64,000 nucleotides of DNA from Gigantopelta aegis. Lineage: Eukaryota > Mollusca > Gastropoda > Neomphalida > Peltospiridae. The stretch is from contig NC_054704.1 of the NCBI RefSeq assembly GCF_016097555.1, positions 26,166,236-26,230,235 on the forward strand, given 5' to 3'. The translations under genes were made by a program, and so were the position numbers. The notes beneath the pieces were generated by a model, which had not been told where the DNA came from, did not search any database, and saw only the letters and a list, made by a program, of their open reading frames with translations. Position 1 is the stretch's first letter. Each line of letters starts with the position of its first letter. Positions 11,007-21,860 of this stretch are shown here, in pieces.

Positions 11007-11216
11007 TAATCTACTGAATTCACCGGTCCTGTGGTGATTGCTTCAGTTACCCTACCATATCAACACAACTGCTTTAATGTGGATGTTTTACCAACAAATT
11101 ACATCTCCCTTAGGCCTAAAAAAAAGTGTTTCCAAGAACTAGACCGTTATCTAGAAAAACAAGATGACCCTAATTTAAATCCCCCAGCCAATTTTTCTTT
11201 ATTAATATGTAGGTGA
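11007..11216 (+). CDS. Isolated open frame, possible exon of unknown gene
   Basis: Between stops the plus strand reads EFTGPVVIASVTLPYQHNC, then LPTNYISLRPKKKCFQELDR, then LEKQDDPNLNPPANFSLLIC, and TGA at 11214-11216. Residue composition looks protein-like rather than random (prolines, charged patches). A tag/gtgaag donor-like site overlaps the stop. There is no ATG in the frame and no clear acceptor. I do not recognise the family. It could be a fossil of a transposon or retroposed gene, or chance. Confidence 0.25.
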
Positions 11217-11293
11217 AGAGTACATACTCAACATTTTATATGAAAGCATAGGAGTGAATGTTGTTAAAAACTTAAATCAAAATAAAAACAGCT

Positions 11294-11532
11294 GAGCCCA
11301 ATTTCACTAAGCAACGTAAATCTATGACTAAACCACAATTCTTATTACTTTTATAGTTCAACAAATATAGTTTGAAGAACACATATTTCATTTTCTTTTG
11401 TTCTTAAAATACTCCAGCTTCAGTAATGATGTAATTTTCTGCATGAAATAGATGCCAAACACGTGTAAACGCACAACCGGTATAACTGTTGGTAGTAGAC
11501 GTAAACTTACGATGTTCAGTGAAATGGGCACC
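11294..11532. mobile_element. Foldback MITE with GAGCCCAATTTCACT ends
   Basis: Left end gagcccaatttcactaagca and right end (read in reverse complement) ggtgcccatttcactgaaca form imperfect inverted repeats of about 30 bp. The interior is AT-rich and non-coding. Similar GGGCC-type foldbacks occur at 15597, 26207, 50043 and 59753. Confidence 0.6.
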
Positions 11533-11539
11533 TGACCTA

Positions 11540-13615
11540 CAATACATGTATCTTTTTTTTTTAGCATGTTCCTGGAAAGCAACATTTGTTAGGCCGCATT
11601 ATAAGACCGCAAAATTTCTTAAAGCTATATAACATTTGTAAGTGATCTAATGTATTTTAACTAATGTTATAATATGCAAAAATTCAAAGTAATATAAAAG
11701 TGCTATGTTTATTATTATTATTAACGTATATATAAAAGTAGTAAAACCAAGTAATAGATTTATGCTTCAAGCTGGATGATGAACATTTATTTTTTTTGTT
11801 TACTAAAATCATGCAGAGAAAAAAATTACTTTGACTAGTTGGAGTCACTACAGACATGTGTGCAGGACATTGTGCAGGATGGGTTTAGACTGGTTTTTAA
11901 GGGAATTTGGGTCATATATTTAAAAAAACAAAAAAGAAACTTCACTGTGACCAGGGTTTTTTCACCCCTGAAAATCCCCTTGCATGTGTGCCTGTACTTT
12001 GAGCTTTTTCATCAATGAATAAGGCCAGAAAAACAGGGCACATTATTTCATGTGAAACTTTGTTCTGTTCGCATGTCAACTATGCAATGTTAAATTCATG
12101 CAAACTCGCAGTTAGTTACGTGGTGAATCATTACACATTCTGAAATTAAAAGCTGAAAACTTCAGAAGATGGCTAATTTTAATGTATGAGATAATTGTAT
12201 AGGTTACAATAATATAATTCATGTAACCAAACGATCATTGTCCCCTGGGAACAGTGTGTATGCAGAACTAAAATATGGAATTCCAGAGATGTTTTTTTCT
12301 CAACTCTAATGATTTAAACACATGCAATAATTTTATCTGGGGAAGGGGGGGGGGCTAAACTGGTGAATGAAGTTTATAGGGGGAGTCGAGTCATGCTCTC
12401 AGAGAAAATACATGTGTATAGTGGAAAAACAATAAGCTTGAGCAGGATGAGTGGGGTTTCGACTTCCAACACCCACCTGCACATACACCTGTGATGACAC
12501 ACGAGTAATATGACCTATTAATTTGATATTAAAAACCCATGATAACATTCTCTTTGTATAAAAGTCGATGATTGTACCATATACCAAAGAGACCATCACC
12601 AAAGCCAGGTAAATCCATGAAGCATATATTAAATACACATGTAAATAAATGGAATGAAAGACAATTGAAATGCACAATGGTTTGTTTCTGGTGTTTACAT
12701 GTATAAAACTGGTTAAGTAGGATGATAAACATTACAGACATTCAAATAACACTTTTATCCTAAAAATAAAACAAATGTTTGGATTGCTGTAACCCAGTTC
12801 ATACTGGGTTTTTTTTAGTATACAGTATGTCAATCTACTTGTTGGGATTATATTCTGAAATTTATGCGTGGTTTGCATTCAAAATACATATTTTAAAGTG
12901 TTACTGAGGGGTGGAGCACCTTCTATGGGAAAATTATTTTTAAAAACACCATATTAGGTCAAGTTTTTGAAAATTAATTTCTATTGCTGAAGATCCACAT
13001 TTTTACACCCCCCCCCCCCCCCCAAAAAAAGAAGAAAAGAAGAGGTATCATCACCCTTAGAAAATCTTGTGTACATGCGTATAAACACTTGAACAAAATG
13101 GGGGAACCCTAAGAAAGTATTTATTCCATAGTTGCAATAAATATTCATAAACAGCCATATATATTTAATAATTTATCATAAACACATGTGATTATGCACA
13201 GATTAGAATAAGAAAATAAGATTAAGAATTAAGAAAAAACAAACAAATAACCACCCCCAAAATTAAACTTTAAAAAAATTGAATTAATATTTTTAATTTA
13301 ATTAATTGATTTTTCCACAAGTATTGTAATAACATCCATAGGTGCATCTATAACCACTTTTCATTTATCTGGGAATTGTACTTTGTAAACACGTAACTTT
13401 AACAATGTGTTAACTGCAAAGTGATGCGATTGCTGTCGTTAGAATATAGTTATATATTTTTTACTTTGTGATGGTGATACAATAACTACATTTAGCTCGA
13501 GGGTGGGTTATTGTCCATAGAAAGTAAAGACATGTACTAAATTTGAAATCTGAAAACAAAAACTCTTTTACTTAAAAAGATATTCAGTCATTGCACAAGA
13601 ATACTTTTTGAGTAA
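11540..13615. other. Intergenic, low complexity only
   Basis: Homopolymer and simple tracts (G run at 12343-12353, C run at 13008-13023, A-rich stretches). No supported gene or element. Confidence 0.45.
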
Positions 13616-13617
13616 AA

Positions 13618-13762
13618 AAATAAGGGCCATAACTCTGTCAAAAAGGGTCTAGAAAAGTATACGTTGGGCAGACAGGCTAAGATAAAACCTACAGTCCTCT
13701 TCAGTTGAACCAGTAGAAGACTAACATTAAAATGACAGACAGCTTAACTTGTAAGGATCTAA

Positions 13763-13801
<39 letters not shown>

Positions 13802-14075
13802 GCAATAATGACAAGCATTTTGCAATATATGTCCCCTACTGGGCTCAACAAATGGTCATAGCTCCTAAGTTGAAGGGCCATCATAACTGTCAAAAATGGA
13901 TAAATTGCCATGAAAGTCAAACATGATCTAACTGTACTTGATAAGGATATACACAAAATTTCAGCTCAATATCTTGAAGCATTGCAAAAAATGTCTGGAA
14001 AACTATGTGGGACAGACAGACAGGACAGAGACGAAACCAATAGTCCCCTCTGGTTGGACAAGTAGGGGACTAATA
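13618..14075 (+). repeat. Two copies of a mollusc-type repeat ending gtaggggactaata
   Basis: 'ggccataactctgtcaaaaa' to 'gacagac...cctctt..gttgaaccagta' (13622-13730) is a short copy. 'agggccatcataactgtcaa' to 'tggacaagtaggggactaat' (about 13870-14072) is a longer one. Relatives are at 31485-31746 with 32221-32325, and at 62370-62457. A (TA)n microsatellite at 13769-13799 separates the two. Confidence 0.7.
13769..13799. repeat. (TA)n microsatellite
   Basis: About 14 units of ta. Non-coding. Confidence 0.9.
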
Positions 14076-14091
14076 TAAAAAAATAAATAAA

Positions 14092-14137
14092 AAAATAATA
14101 ATAATAAGTTACTGCAGTAACTTATTATTATTATTTT
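14092..14137. repeat. 46-nt perfect palindrome
   Basis: Centred on ctgcag at 14112-14117. Arms of about 23 bases (aataataagttactg and its complement) pair with no loop, extended by (aat)n on both sides. It would extrude or form a hairpin as a single strand. It lies between two repeats and has no gene link. Confidence 0.85.
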
Positions 14138-14479
14138 ATTATTAATAAAAAAAACCCAAAAATAACTATCACTCTTGATTGTTGTAATCTCTTTTGAAAA
14201 GTAGGTCTCCCCCCCCCCCCCCATTACACTTCCAAATAATAATGGAAAATGTTACATCTTTAACGAGATTTTATCTATGATATATCTTGTAAAATTCACA
14301 AATAGTGCAGTATAAAATGTTTTGCAACCAGACTAACATTAACTAACGTTAGCCAATGGAACATATCCCTGACATGACTCTCAGACATGATGTTTATTTC
14401 TTCTCATCAAGATGACTAAAACAGGTCATAATCTGAAAGGAATAAATGCTCAAGAAAAATGTGGAATAAATCAGAGGTA

Positions 14480-14880
14480 TAACAATACAGGAAGGTCATG
14501 ATAAGAGTATTTATACCGATATGTGGGCCAGGATATGATATACATTGTATATAGAGGATTCATCACAAGTGGTATTTTAATATGGAAATTTTTTTCACTT
14601 GTACCAATTAATTAGATGAGGTTCATATATTTTACAAATTAAAAAAACATGAGCAGTGAATTCTGTTTACCTTATAACACTTCTAAAATAACCTTTTATT
14701 TTGATATTTAGTCAATCTCAGTTCTGAAGATGCCATCATTGGTAAATGGTGTCATCACAATTGAGACAAATGTAGTTTGACATCACGCACTTTAACTAAA
14801 TATTATTAAAACCTTACACTTAGGTGTGCAGGCCTTACTGGCTTGTAAGCAAATGACCCATTGATAAAAAAACAAATGAT
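14480..14880. repeat. Dispersed repeat, inverted relative of 42190-42640
   Basis: Read on the minus strand, 'gggtcatttgcttacaagcc', 'tttagttaaagtgcgtgatg' and 'gatgacacca' match the plus strand at 42282-42420. 'gaggattcatcacaagtg' matches the complement of 42605-42625. Family unknown. Confidence 0.6.
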
Positions 14881-14899
14881 TAAATTGCATAATACTTAC

Positions 14900-15596
14900 A
14901 ATGTACTGCTTATAACAAATTCAGTGTATTTCTGCTTGTTCTGATGTTTGTAGTAGCCCAAAAGTCATTATATGAGAAATTTCAAAGGAGGGTACCTCAG
15001 AAACTAGGGCCAGTGACTTTAAATTAATATACTTTGTGTATCGCAACACAGCAGTTCCAATTTGATGCATCATATCATTACAGCTCTAGAATACAGCTGA
15101 TAATTAAAAAATGGTTTGCTGTAACATGACCTACCATATTAGCAATGAGATCTTGTTAATGACCATTTTGTTTTAATTATTGCATTGAGAAAAGAAAGAA
15201 TTAAATAAGATATCTACAGAAAAGCCTATGTCTTTTTGGTGAAAAAAAGATAGCTGTTGTAATATTTATGAAATGATTCAGTTACAGCAAAACATTTTTT
15301 TTTAAGGCTGACCTTAGCCAATATAAACAACAAAAAAACAAAACAAGAAATACAGACCTATACCCACGGAATGTGTTTATGTATAATGAGTGGATATGCA
15401 AGATAAAACAGGTTTGATAAACACCATATTATATCTACTTTTTAAAAGCTGATATTGAAAATACACTTTAAAACATGTTGTACCTTCACCCCTACCCGTT
15501 ATGAAATCTATGAGTATGTTCCTCAAATATAATAATTTTTCAATGAGATCAACATTTATACAATTAGCAAATGTAAATTATTCTATTTATTAAACA
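14900..15596. other. Intergenic, nothing recognised
   Basis: AT-rich, no supported ORF or repeat. Confidence 0.45.
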
Positions 15597-15686
15597 GGGG
15601 CCCAATTCACAAATCTCTCTTAAGCAACATCACATCATTCTTGCAAGCCTTTCTGCACTTTCAGTTTTTAGTGAATTAGGCCTCAG
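15597..15686. mobile_element. Short foldback element with GGGGCCCAATTCAC ends
   Basis: Left end ggggcccaattcac pairs with right end gtgaattaggcctc. It is 90 bp and non-coding, one of five GGGCC-type foldbacks in the window. Confidence 0.55.
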
Positions 15687-15689
15687 GTA

Positions 15690-16516
15690 TTTCTGATAAA
15701 ATGTATTGCACAATAAAAAAATTCTGCTACAAATCAAATCACGATGCATGTTAGCATTCTTAGTTACTTTTTGTAAATTAGTACACTAGAATGAATAACA
15801 CTGTATGGCATATGGAATTATGCAAGCAAGCAAATTTATATTATTAAAAAAAAGTGGAGAACAAGAAAATGTCTCAATCAATGGAATAAGTCATACACTC
15901 AAAGGAGGGAATGTATACTGAAAGCTCACACACATATATTTATTAATTTAATAATAATTATCAAATGTACAATAAAATTACTTTTAAGTATTATGTATAT
16001 CACACATGTATGTATTTAAAAATATAACCTTCTTTAATTACATGGTTTCCATGATAAAACAGTCCAAAGAACAATTGAAAAGTGTAAAACTTTGCAAATA
16101 AATAGCCATTTAATAAAAGGACTTTCTATAAAACATTAAACATTCAAAAGTATTTTAACCAAAATTTGTATTAAAGTTTACTATTTCTTTCATAATATTC
16201 AAACTGTTAACCTTCTTTCTTTCATACTGACAGAAAGTCACCACTGTGATAGTCATTGTGAAGTATATATTGTATAATGCTTATACAAGACATATACCAA
16301 TTACATTTCTTTAGTAATAGTCCACATCTAAACTTCAAGTATTCGAAAATTTACATCCAATTAACAACATTAAATATTCAACTAATTCCATTCAACAGCT
16401 TTCAATCACTTTTTAAATGCAGAAGCCATTCATCAAAGCTTACAACACACATCAGTGACAGTAACTAAGTACTAGCTATATAAAATCCACTTAACACTCT
16501 TAACATAGAGAACAAC
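15690..16516. other. Intergenic, nothing recognised
   Basis: Very AT-rich, no supported gene or element. Confidence 0.45.
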
Positions 16517-17349
16517 TATACTCAAAGGCAAAAGTTATTGTGACATGGATTGTTTGGAGTAATAAATTTGTGAATGGATTTATGGATGTAAACCAGAGAA
16601 AATGTGCATGAAACAGCTCAAAGAAATGCAACCAAGCAGTTGTTGCACAGACTGCATGCTTTGTGCAAGAAACATGGAATATTCGAGAGAAATCCTGTCC
16701 AGTGTTCAACATAAAAGGCCAGACATTCAGTTGCAAATCAATGTCACTCTGTGCAGCCAGTCCAGAAGTCAGAAAAACACCATTAGTGAACTGTTTGATG
16801 CAATTTCATCATGCCACGCCTCAGTGAAAATGACAGATGGCAAGTCATAGGGATGCTTCAATCTGGGACCTCGCACCATTACTTCGCACGTCAAATTCAA
16901 CATCCACAGAAACACCATATGGCACTTATGGCAATGATATCAACAAAACAACCAGGTCAGGGACCGTCCCGTAGCGGCTGACCACCCATTACATCCTCTC
17001 GTCAAGACACATGGATCCGAACCACACATCTGCGAAACAGGTTCCAGCCAACAACACTCACAGCCAGTACCATCCCTGGCAACAGATGCGTATCAGCAAG
17101 GACAGTTTGACGACGTCTATGCATCTACGGCATCTGTGCTACTGACTGTGTGAACTTCGCTCTGGACCCCCTCTAGTGATGTGGCTCATTTGCATATTGC
17201 AGGTGCGCCCTTTTCATGGACTATTGTTCGTTTGCACACCTTCGGACATATTTCTTTCCAGGTTATAACATTTCATACATGGCAGTAAAAACGTATCATC
17301 AATTATCTTTGACTTTTGTGTGTCACAATAACTTTTGCCTTTTAGTATA
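16517..17349 (+). mobile_element. Tc1/mariner-like element, internally deleted, copy 2
   Basis: This 833-bp sister of 1179-2029 has the same inverted ends (tatactcaaaggcaaaag and complement) at TA sites. Transposase N-terminal remnants start at 16811 (MPRLSENDRW), with FNIHRNTIWHLW-like sequence broken by stops. The catalytic core is absent. The leader ORF at 16602-16850 is kept open. A foldback begins at its right edge. Confidence 0.85.
16602..16850 (+). CDS. Leader ORF (82 aa) of Tc1-like copy 2, unknown
   Basis: Starts MCMKQLKEMQPSSCC and ends VKMTDGKS, aligning end to end with the ORF at 1264-1518 and sharing the CCxDCMLCARN cysteine motif. Differences include several amino-acid changes and a two-codon length difference. 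Function unknown; may be non-coding. Confidence 0.3.
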   Translation: MCMKQLKEMQPSSCCTDCMLCARNMEYSREILSSVQHKRPDIQLQINVTLCSQSRSQKNTISELFDAISSCHASVKMTDGKS

Positions 17350-17439
17350 GTTAATGACATAGGATATTGGCTTTATCCTGTGAAGGTAAGAATGGGAAAT
17401 TTCTCATAAAATAAAGCCAATATCCTACATCATTAACTA
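17348..17439. repeat. Foldback with about 28-bp arms
   Basis: Left arm tagttaatgacataggatat and right arm atatcctacatcattaacta pair, extended by ggctttat/ataaagcc. It directly abuts the right TIR of the Tc1-like element. Confidence 0.8.
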
Positions 17440-17449
17440 ATTATTATCT

Positions 17450-17913
17450 TTATCCTGCAGACCATAAAAATTAAAGGGAAAAGCTATTATTTTTGTTATT
17501 TCAGCCACTTTGTACAATGACCTAGAGGTCAAATGAGCGATTTTGTAATGTAGCTATCAGGGTTTCTGCGAGAAAGAAATTTTTGGGTATGGCACTATGG
17601 AATTGAATATTTATAATGTGTGTGCTGAAGGCAACCACAGTCAACAGTGGGTATGGGGGCCTCCCTGAGAAAGAAAATGGGTTAGCTTTAGGGTTAGGGT
17701 TAAGAAAATCATACAGTAATGATAAAGTTATTAATTTTAACTTTAAAAAATTAAATCTTCAAAAAGATTTGTGTATGGCACCATACCTGTTTTACTCTCT
17801 GGCAGAAACCCTGGCTATACGTGTGATGTGACATTAGTGACGTCAAAAGTCATAATTTGCTAGTATATGTTTGACATCATATTCGGTCAGTAGAAACAGT
17901 GGTTGCAGGATAA
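17450..17913. mobile_element. MITE with TTATCCTGCA ends, carrying a nested MITE
   Basis: Ends ttatcctgca (17450-17459) and tgcaggataa (17904-17913) are inverted repeats. A second MITE sits inside at 17558-17813, so this one is the older insertion. Confidence 0.55.
17558..17813. mobile_element. MITE with CAGGGTTTCTGC ends, copy 2
   Basis: Ends cagggtttctgc and gcagaaaccctg are inverted repeats, with target duplication gctat at 17553-17557 and 17814-17818. The interior matches copy 1 (3557-3779), including 'tttagggttagggttaag'. Confidence 0.85.
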
Positions 17914-19357
17914 AATACAAACAAAATCATATTGTTAAATATGTCTATAAAGACCACCGAACAGATCTATAGCAATTATCCTTTACACTCTAAGAGACAG
18001 ATTGAAAATGTCCTTTATAAATAAGTGGTTGTAATGTCCATTATAACAAATATACTATAATTCAACAGAGAAACTAAACACAACTTATAGAAACATAATG
18101 ATCAATTCTGGAGAAAAAAAAGAGTCAAAATAAGCACCAAATTGTCTAAAATTAATATATATACATGTATATATATCACATTTTAACAAACACAACCATT
18201 TCGAAAAAAACAAACATCATATAATTTAAATCCAGGACAGTGACTCCACCAGTAATGCATACACCATTTAATGACACAAACATTTCACCAGATGAACAGA
18301 CATAACCAATAGTTTCAAATTTGTTTGATGATTCAATCAGATTTTTAAATTTTTTTGCAAATAGTTGTAATTCTTCAATCACACCGAGAACATATTTTTA
18401 TAGGTTTCTAAAATAAAAACATTACAAAATAAATAACTTTCATCATTTGTAGGCCATTTAACAACATCACAATATTAAGCAATTATGCACTGCAATGAGA
18501 TTGATGATATTTTGTATAGCAAAACCAAATTGACCAAAACAGGAGAGCAAGGTAAATATTTAAATTTTGCACTCCATAATAATCTTATCACAGTGCCATA
18601 ATTGTTTTATTACATTAATCAAGTAAATGAAAAATAAAAACACAAATTATACATGTATAGAAGCAATCCAGCACAATACAATCTAGCAAACACTAGTCTT
18701 TTGCACTATGACATCATTATCTGAAAGCTGCATTTTCTAAATGCTGTCAATCATACCAATAGATGTCATTGGTCAGCACCAAAGGGAATCCCCATTTTAG
18801 AACTGGAAGAGTACAATATCACACTTTATCAGTTCAGAAAACTACAGAGCAGTGCAATATGATCTGAAATGGAAACCCACATGATGTAACACTGACCAAT
18901 CGGAAGATATACATAATATAATTCCAGTCTGTAGATACTCTTTTGTTATAAATGTTTGGATTGGTTGAAATAATATCATGGAATTTTAAAAAACTGACGT
19001 TTAGAACTGCACAAATCTCAATTTTGCACTACTTCTTTTGCAGCAATTCTTAGGAAACAAAATAGATTAGTCTGGTTGTTGTGGATAAAAAATAAAGGAA
19101 AATTAAGTCTTGATTTTTCTTCTGAATCAGTGCACACCATAATGTCCAAGAAAAAAATTCACCATGTGGATTGGAGAATTTTTTTTTTGAAAGTGCTGTA
19201 AAAAACATTTACTTTACTTTATTTCTGCAAATTTGTTTTTGCAACCAGGCTAAATCATTTCAGCCATTTTCTTTATTTCAAATTAATAATATAACTGTTT
19301 ACAATATTGATTAATGTTATTAATTGCTTAAAATTGTTTATATAAAATAATATCTAA

Positions 19358-19360
<3 letters not shown>
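17914..19360. other. Intergenic, nothing recognised
   Basis: AT-rich, no supported gene. 'atatatacatgtatatata' near 18155 is a short palindromic low-complexity tract. Confidence 0.45.

Positions 19361-19400
<40 letters not shown>
19361..19400. repeat. (TA)n microsatellite left of Tigger-like element
   Basis: About 18 ta units end exactly at the element boundary. Confidence 0.85.
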
Positions 19401-19403
<3 letters not shown>

Positions 19404-20499
19404 AAACCTGTATATAACGGCCACCCAAGGGACCTAACAAAAGTGGCCGTTATAGAGAGGTGACCCTTATATACAAGTTCAAAAAAAGATGTCGCATTTT
19501 TAAACCATTCCCACACTAGCTTGTTTATGTCATCATTGCCTGTTGCCTTCCCCCAGAACATCAGCTTTCCTTTTTAAAATAGACTTAAACCAAAATGATC
19601 GGCGATCTTTCACGCACTTAAAGTGCCTTTCTCAGATTTGTTAATAACGTCGATTCTCTGTTCTAACATTAAAGTACGATTTTTCGGTGGCATTTTGCAT
19701 GCAAACGTATTCGTTGATATATTTCACAAACGCTAACATTGACTTGCAGAAGATATTTTGTGTAATTGAAGGTTATTACCCATGTGACATGTTTGACTCA
19801 TTTGTTTGTTTTATGTCACTGCTAATCCTTCAGTGGAGTATGACTGTTGATTACAGCTGAATAAGATCAGGAGTCGCTTAAATAATCCGAACACGGGACA
19901 TCTGCAATGACCGCCGCCTTCAACAATTCATGTTTATTTAACAATCATGACTGGCTAGACACAATGAAACACCTAACATAATACCTCATTTGTTTAGTTT
20001 CTCGAGACTCAATAGAGTGACCATACATACAGATTACATTATGTACAGCCAATGGAAAGTCGTCTACTATTCAGTGAGGATGCTGAGAACCAATCGAATT
20101 ACCCCACCAGTAACGGAAGTTACTGAGTGTCCGTTTGTTTTTCAATTACGATCAGAGAATTACAATGGAACTTTACTTTGACAGAAAATAAACCCAAAGC
20201 TTTTACATGACATGGCCATATAAACACATTTAATTTATAATTTTTAAGATGACTGAAAAAGTAAAGACATAACCAGCGTCAAAACATAAAGCAAAAAACG
20301 TCTTTACGACGATCATCTTGTGACCGTTATAGCAAGTTCAACCTGTGATTTTGGGTGGAAAATAGTGACCGCTGGCCGTTAAGGACAGGTGACCGTTATG
20401 TACAGGTCAAATAAAGAAGGAAATGCATTGGGGGGGATTTATAGTGGCCGTTATAGGCAAGTGACCGTTATGTACAGGTGACCGTTAGACCAGGTTCGA

Positions 20500-20502
<3 letters not shown>
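19399..20502 (-). mobile_element. pogo/Tigger-like DNA transposon remnant
   Basis: Terminal sequences tagtcaaacctgtatataac (left) and, in reverse complement, cagtcgaacctg (right) are inverted repeats. Several 'gaccgttat' motifs repeat near both ends. On the minus strand from about 19694 the frame reads MPPKNRTLMLEQRIDVINK, then a stop after SEKGTLSA, then KIADHFGL. Further on (19535-19500) it reads NDDINKLVWEWF. These match the N-terminal HTH/CENP-B-like region of pogo/Tigger transposases. No DDE domain is seen, so this is an internally deleted, inactive copy. (TA)n runs flank both ends. Confidence 0.7.

Positions 20503-20540
<38 letters not shown>
20503..20540. repeat. (TA)n microsatellite right of Tigger-like element
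   Basis: The TA run starts exactly at the right terminus, mirroring the left side. Confidence 0.85.
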
Positions 20541-20546
<6 letters not shown>

Positions 20547-21521
20547 AAGAATTCCCTCATTCAGCTACAGATGGAAAAAGCCAAACTATATTTATGCTGT
20601 GTATTAATTTTGTGAATAGTTTGATAGTTATTTCATAGTATTTAAAATTGAACATGATTTATGTATGAAGGCTATGCTGTTCATACAGTGTGGTTCTGTG
20701 GTTTATACTTGCATGAACATAAAAAATTATTACATTCAGTTTTTAAATGCTTGTTGATGTGCTCCTCCTAGCAACTTATCACAACTTAATGTTAGAATTG
20801 AAATTTAAAAAAAAAAAAATTGGGGGTGGTGGTGGTGGTAGTGGTGTCAAATAACAAAATTATGCTTGCACAACTGCTCAAATTTAACTAAAGAACTGAA
20901 TTGAGTATAAAACGTGAACATGTCCTTTTACTGTAAAACTTTCATCCATTTACCTTTATTCTCAAAAAGTTTATCAAAGGTATATTGATGTCATCAAGCC
21001 TTTGTAAATGGTAGAATTCATCCATCACAACATGTACTTGTACTATTATGTAATACCTATAGTTCACAAGGTTGGACAAATATAGTATAAAATTGGATGG
21101 AAATACAATTATGTGAGATCTTATTAGCACTTAACGGCATATTATTATCATTATTATCATCATAGTGCAAATTTTGAAAATGTTTAAATTTATTTTAGGA
21201 ATCTTATACTGTAGGAAACATTCAGGCAGTTTTTTAAGTTAAAATGTTTTTAAACTGAAAAATAGAATTAAATTTTAATTTTATAAAGTTTAATATCACT
21301 GCATCAGTTTCATATCATGACACATAAAGTTCCACTGTGGTGGTAATGTAATTTTCAGAATGAAAATATGGTTATCTTCACCAGCCACTGATAACACTAT
21401 TACTTCAATAATATTTTGAGATATTGCACCAAGTGTTAAATACAGCAATAAATATTACGACCACTCTGATTCTGGCACCCTAGGTGAGTATCTAGTGCAT
21501 CTACGGTAAACCCAGCCTTGC
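20541..21521. other. PDZD8: PDZD8 3' flank / probable 3'UTR
   Basis: This lies downstream of the PDZD8 stop on the minus strand. AATAAA signals read on the minus strand at 21189-21194 and about 20954-20959 are candidate polyadenylation sites. A short GGT run (20825-20845 complement) and A/T tracts are otherwise all that is seen. The transcript end is not determinable from sequence alone. Confidence 0.4.
21189..21194 (-). other. PDZD8: Candidate PDZD8 polyadenylation signal
   Basis: AATAAA on the minus strand about 330 bp after the PDZD8 stop, in AT-rich sequence. Others are possible downstream. Confidence 0.35.
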
Positions 21522-21860
21522 TCATATATCAGACGAGCAAACATCACCAACATCCTCTTCTTTGTTTGACAAACCAGTCTCATCTAGTATGCTCTCTTCT
21601 GATGGTGCCTCTTCAAAAGCAGTCGTCTCCCTTTGAATGTCACTCTTCTGCCGTTGCTCCTCCTCCAAATCCATGCAGTGCTGGAGTCCTGCGCAGTAGT
21701 GAAGAAGCAACATCATCAGCGCCTCAGTCTTCTCATCTGATTTGCTCATCTTGATATCGAGAACTTGGCGCTGTGCAAGATCAGTTTCTGTTTTAGCAGC
21801 GAGGCAGAGTTCCATCTTATTCTCGGTCTCTTGGTCAATTTCTTGTTGTAGTTTCGACAC
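21522..21860 (-). CDS. PDZD8: PDZD8 exon 22 (residues 959-1070, C-terminal coiled coil)
   Basis: Reads VSKLQQEIDQETENKMELCL, then KSDEKTEALMMLLLHYCAGL, equal to the human KSGERLQALTLLMIHYRAG box. In mammals this coiled coil binds Rab7 on late endosomes. Ends VGDVCSSDI, stop at 21522-21524. Confidence 0.94.
   Translation of the reverse strand: MSKLQQEIDQETENKMELCLAAKTETDLAQRQVLDIKMSKSDEKTEALMMLLLHYCAGLQHCMDLEEEQRQKSDIQRETTAFEEAPSEESILDETGLSNKEEDVGDVCSSDI

Noticed and set aside
21518..21754. 78-aa plus-strand ORF rich in Ser/Pro
   Set aside because: Antisense shadow of PDZD8 exon 22.
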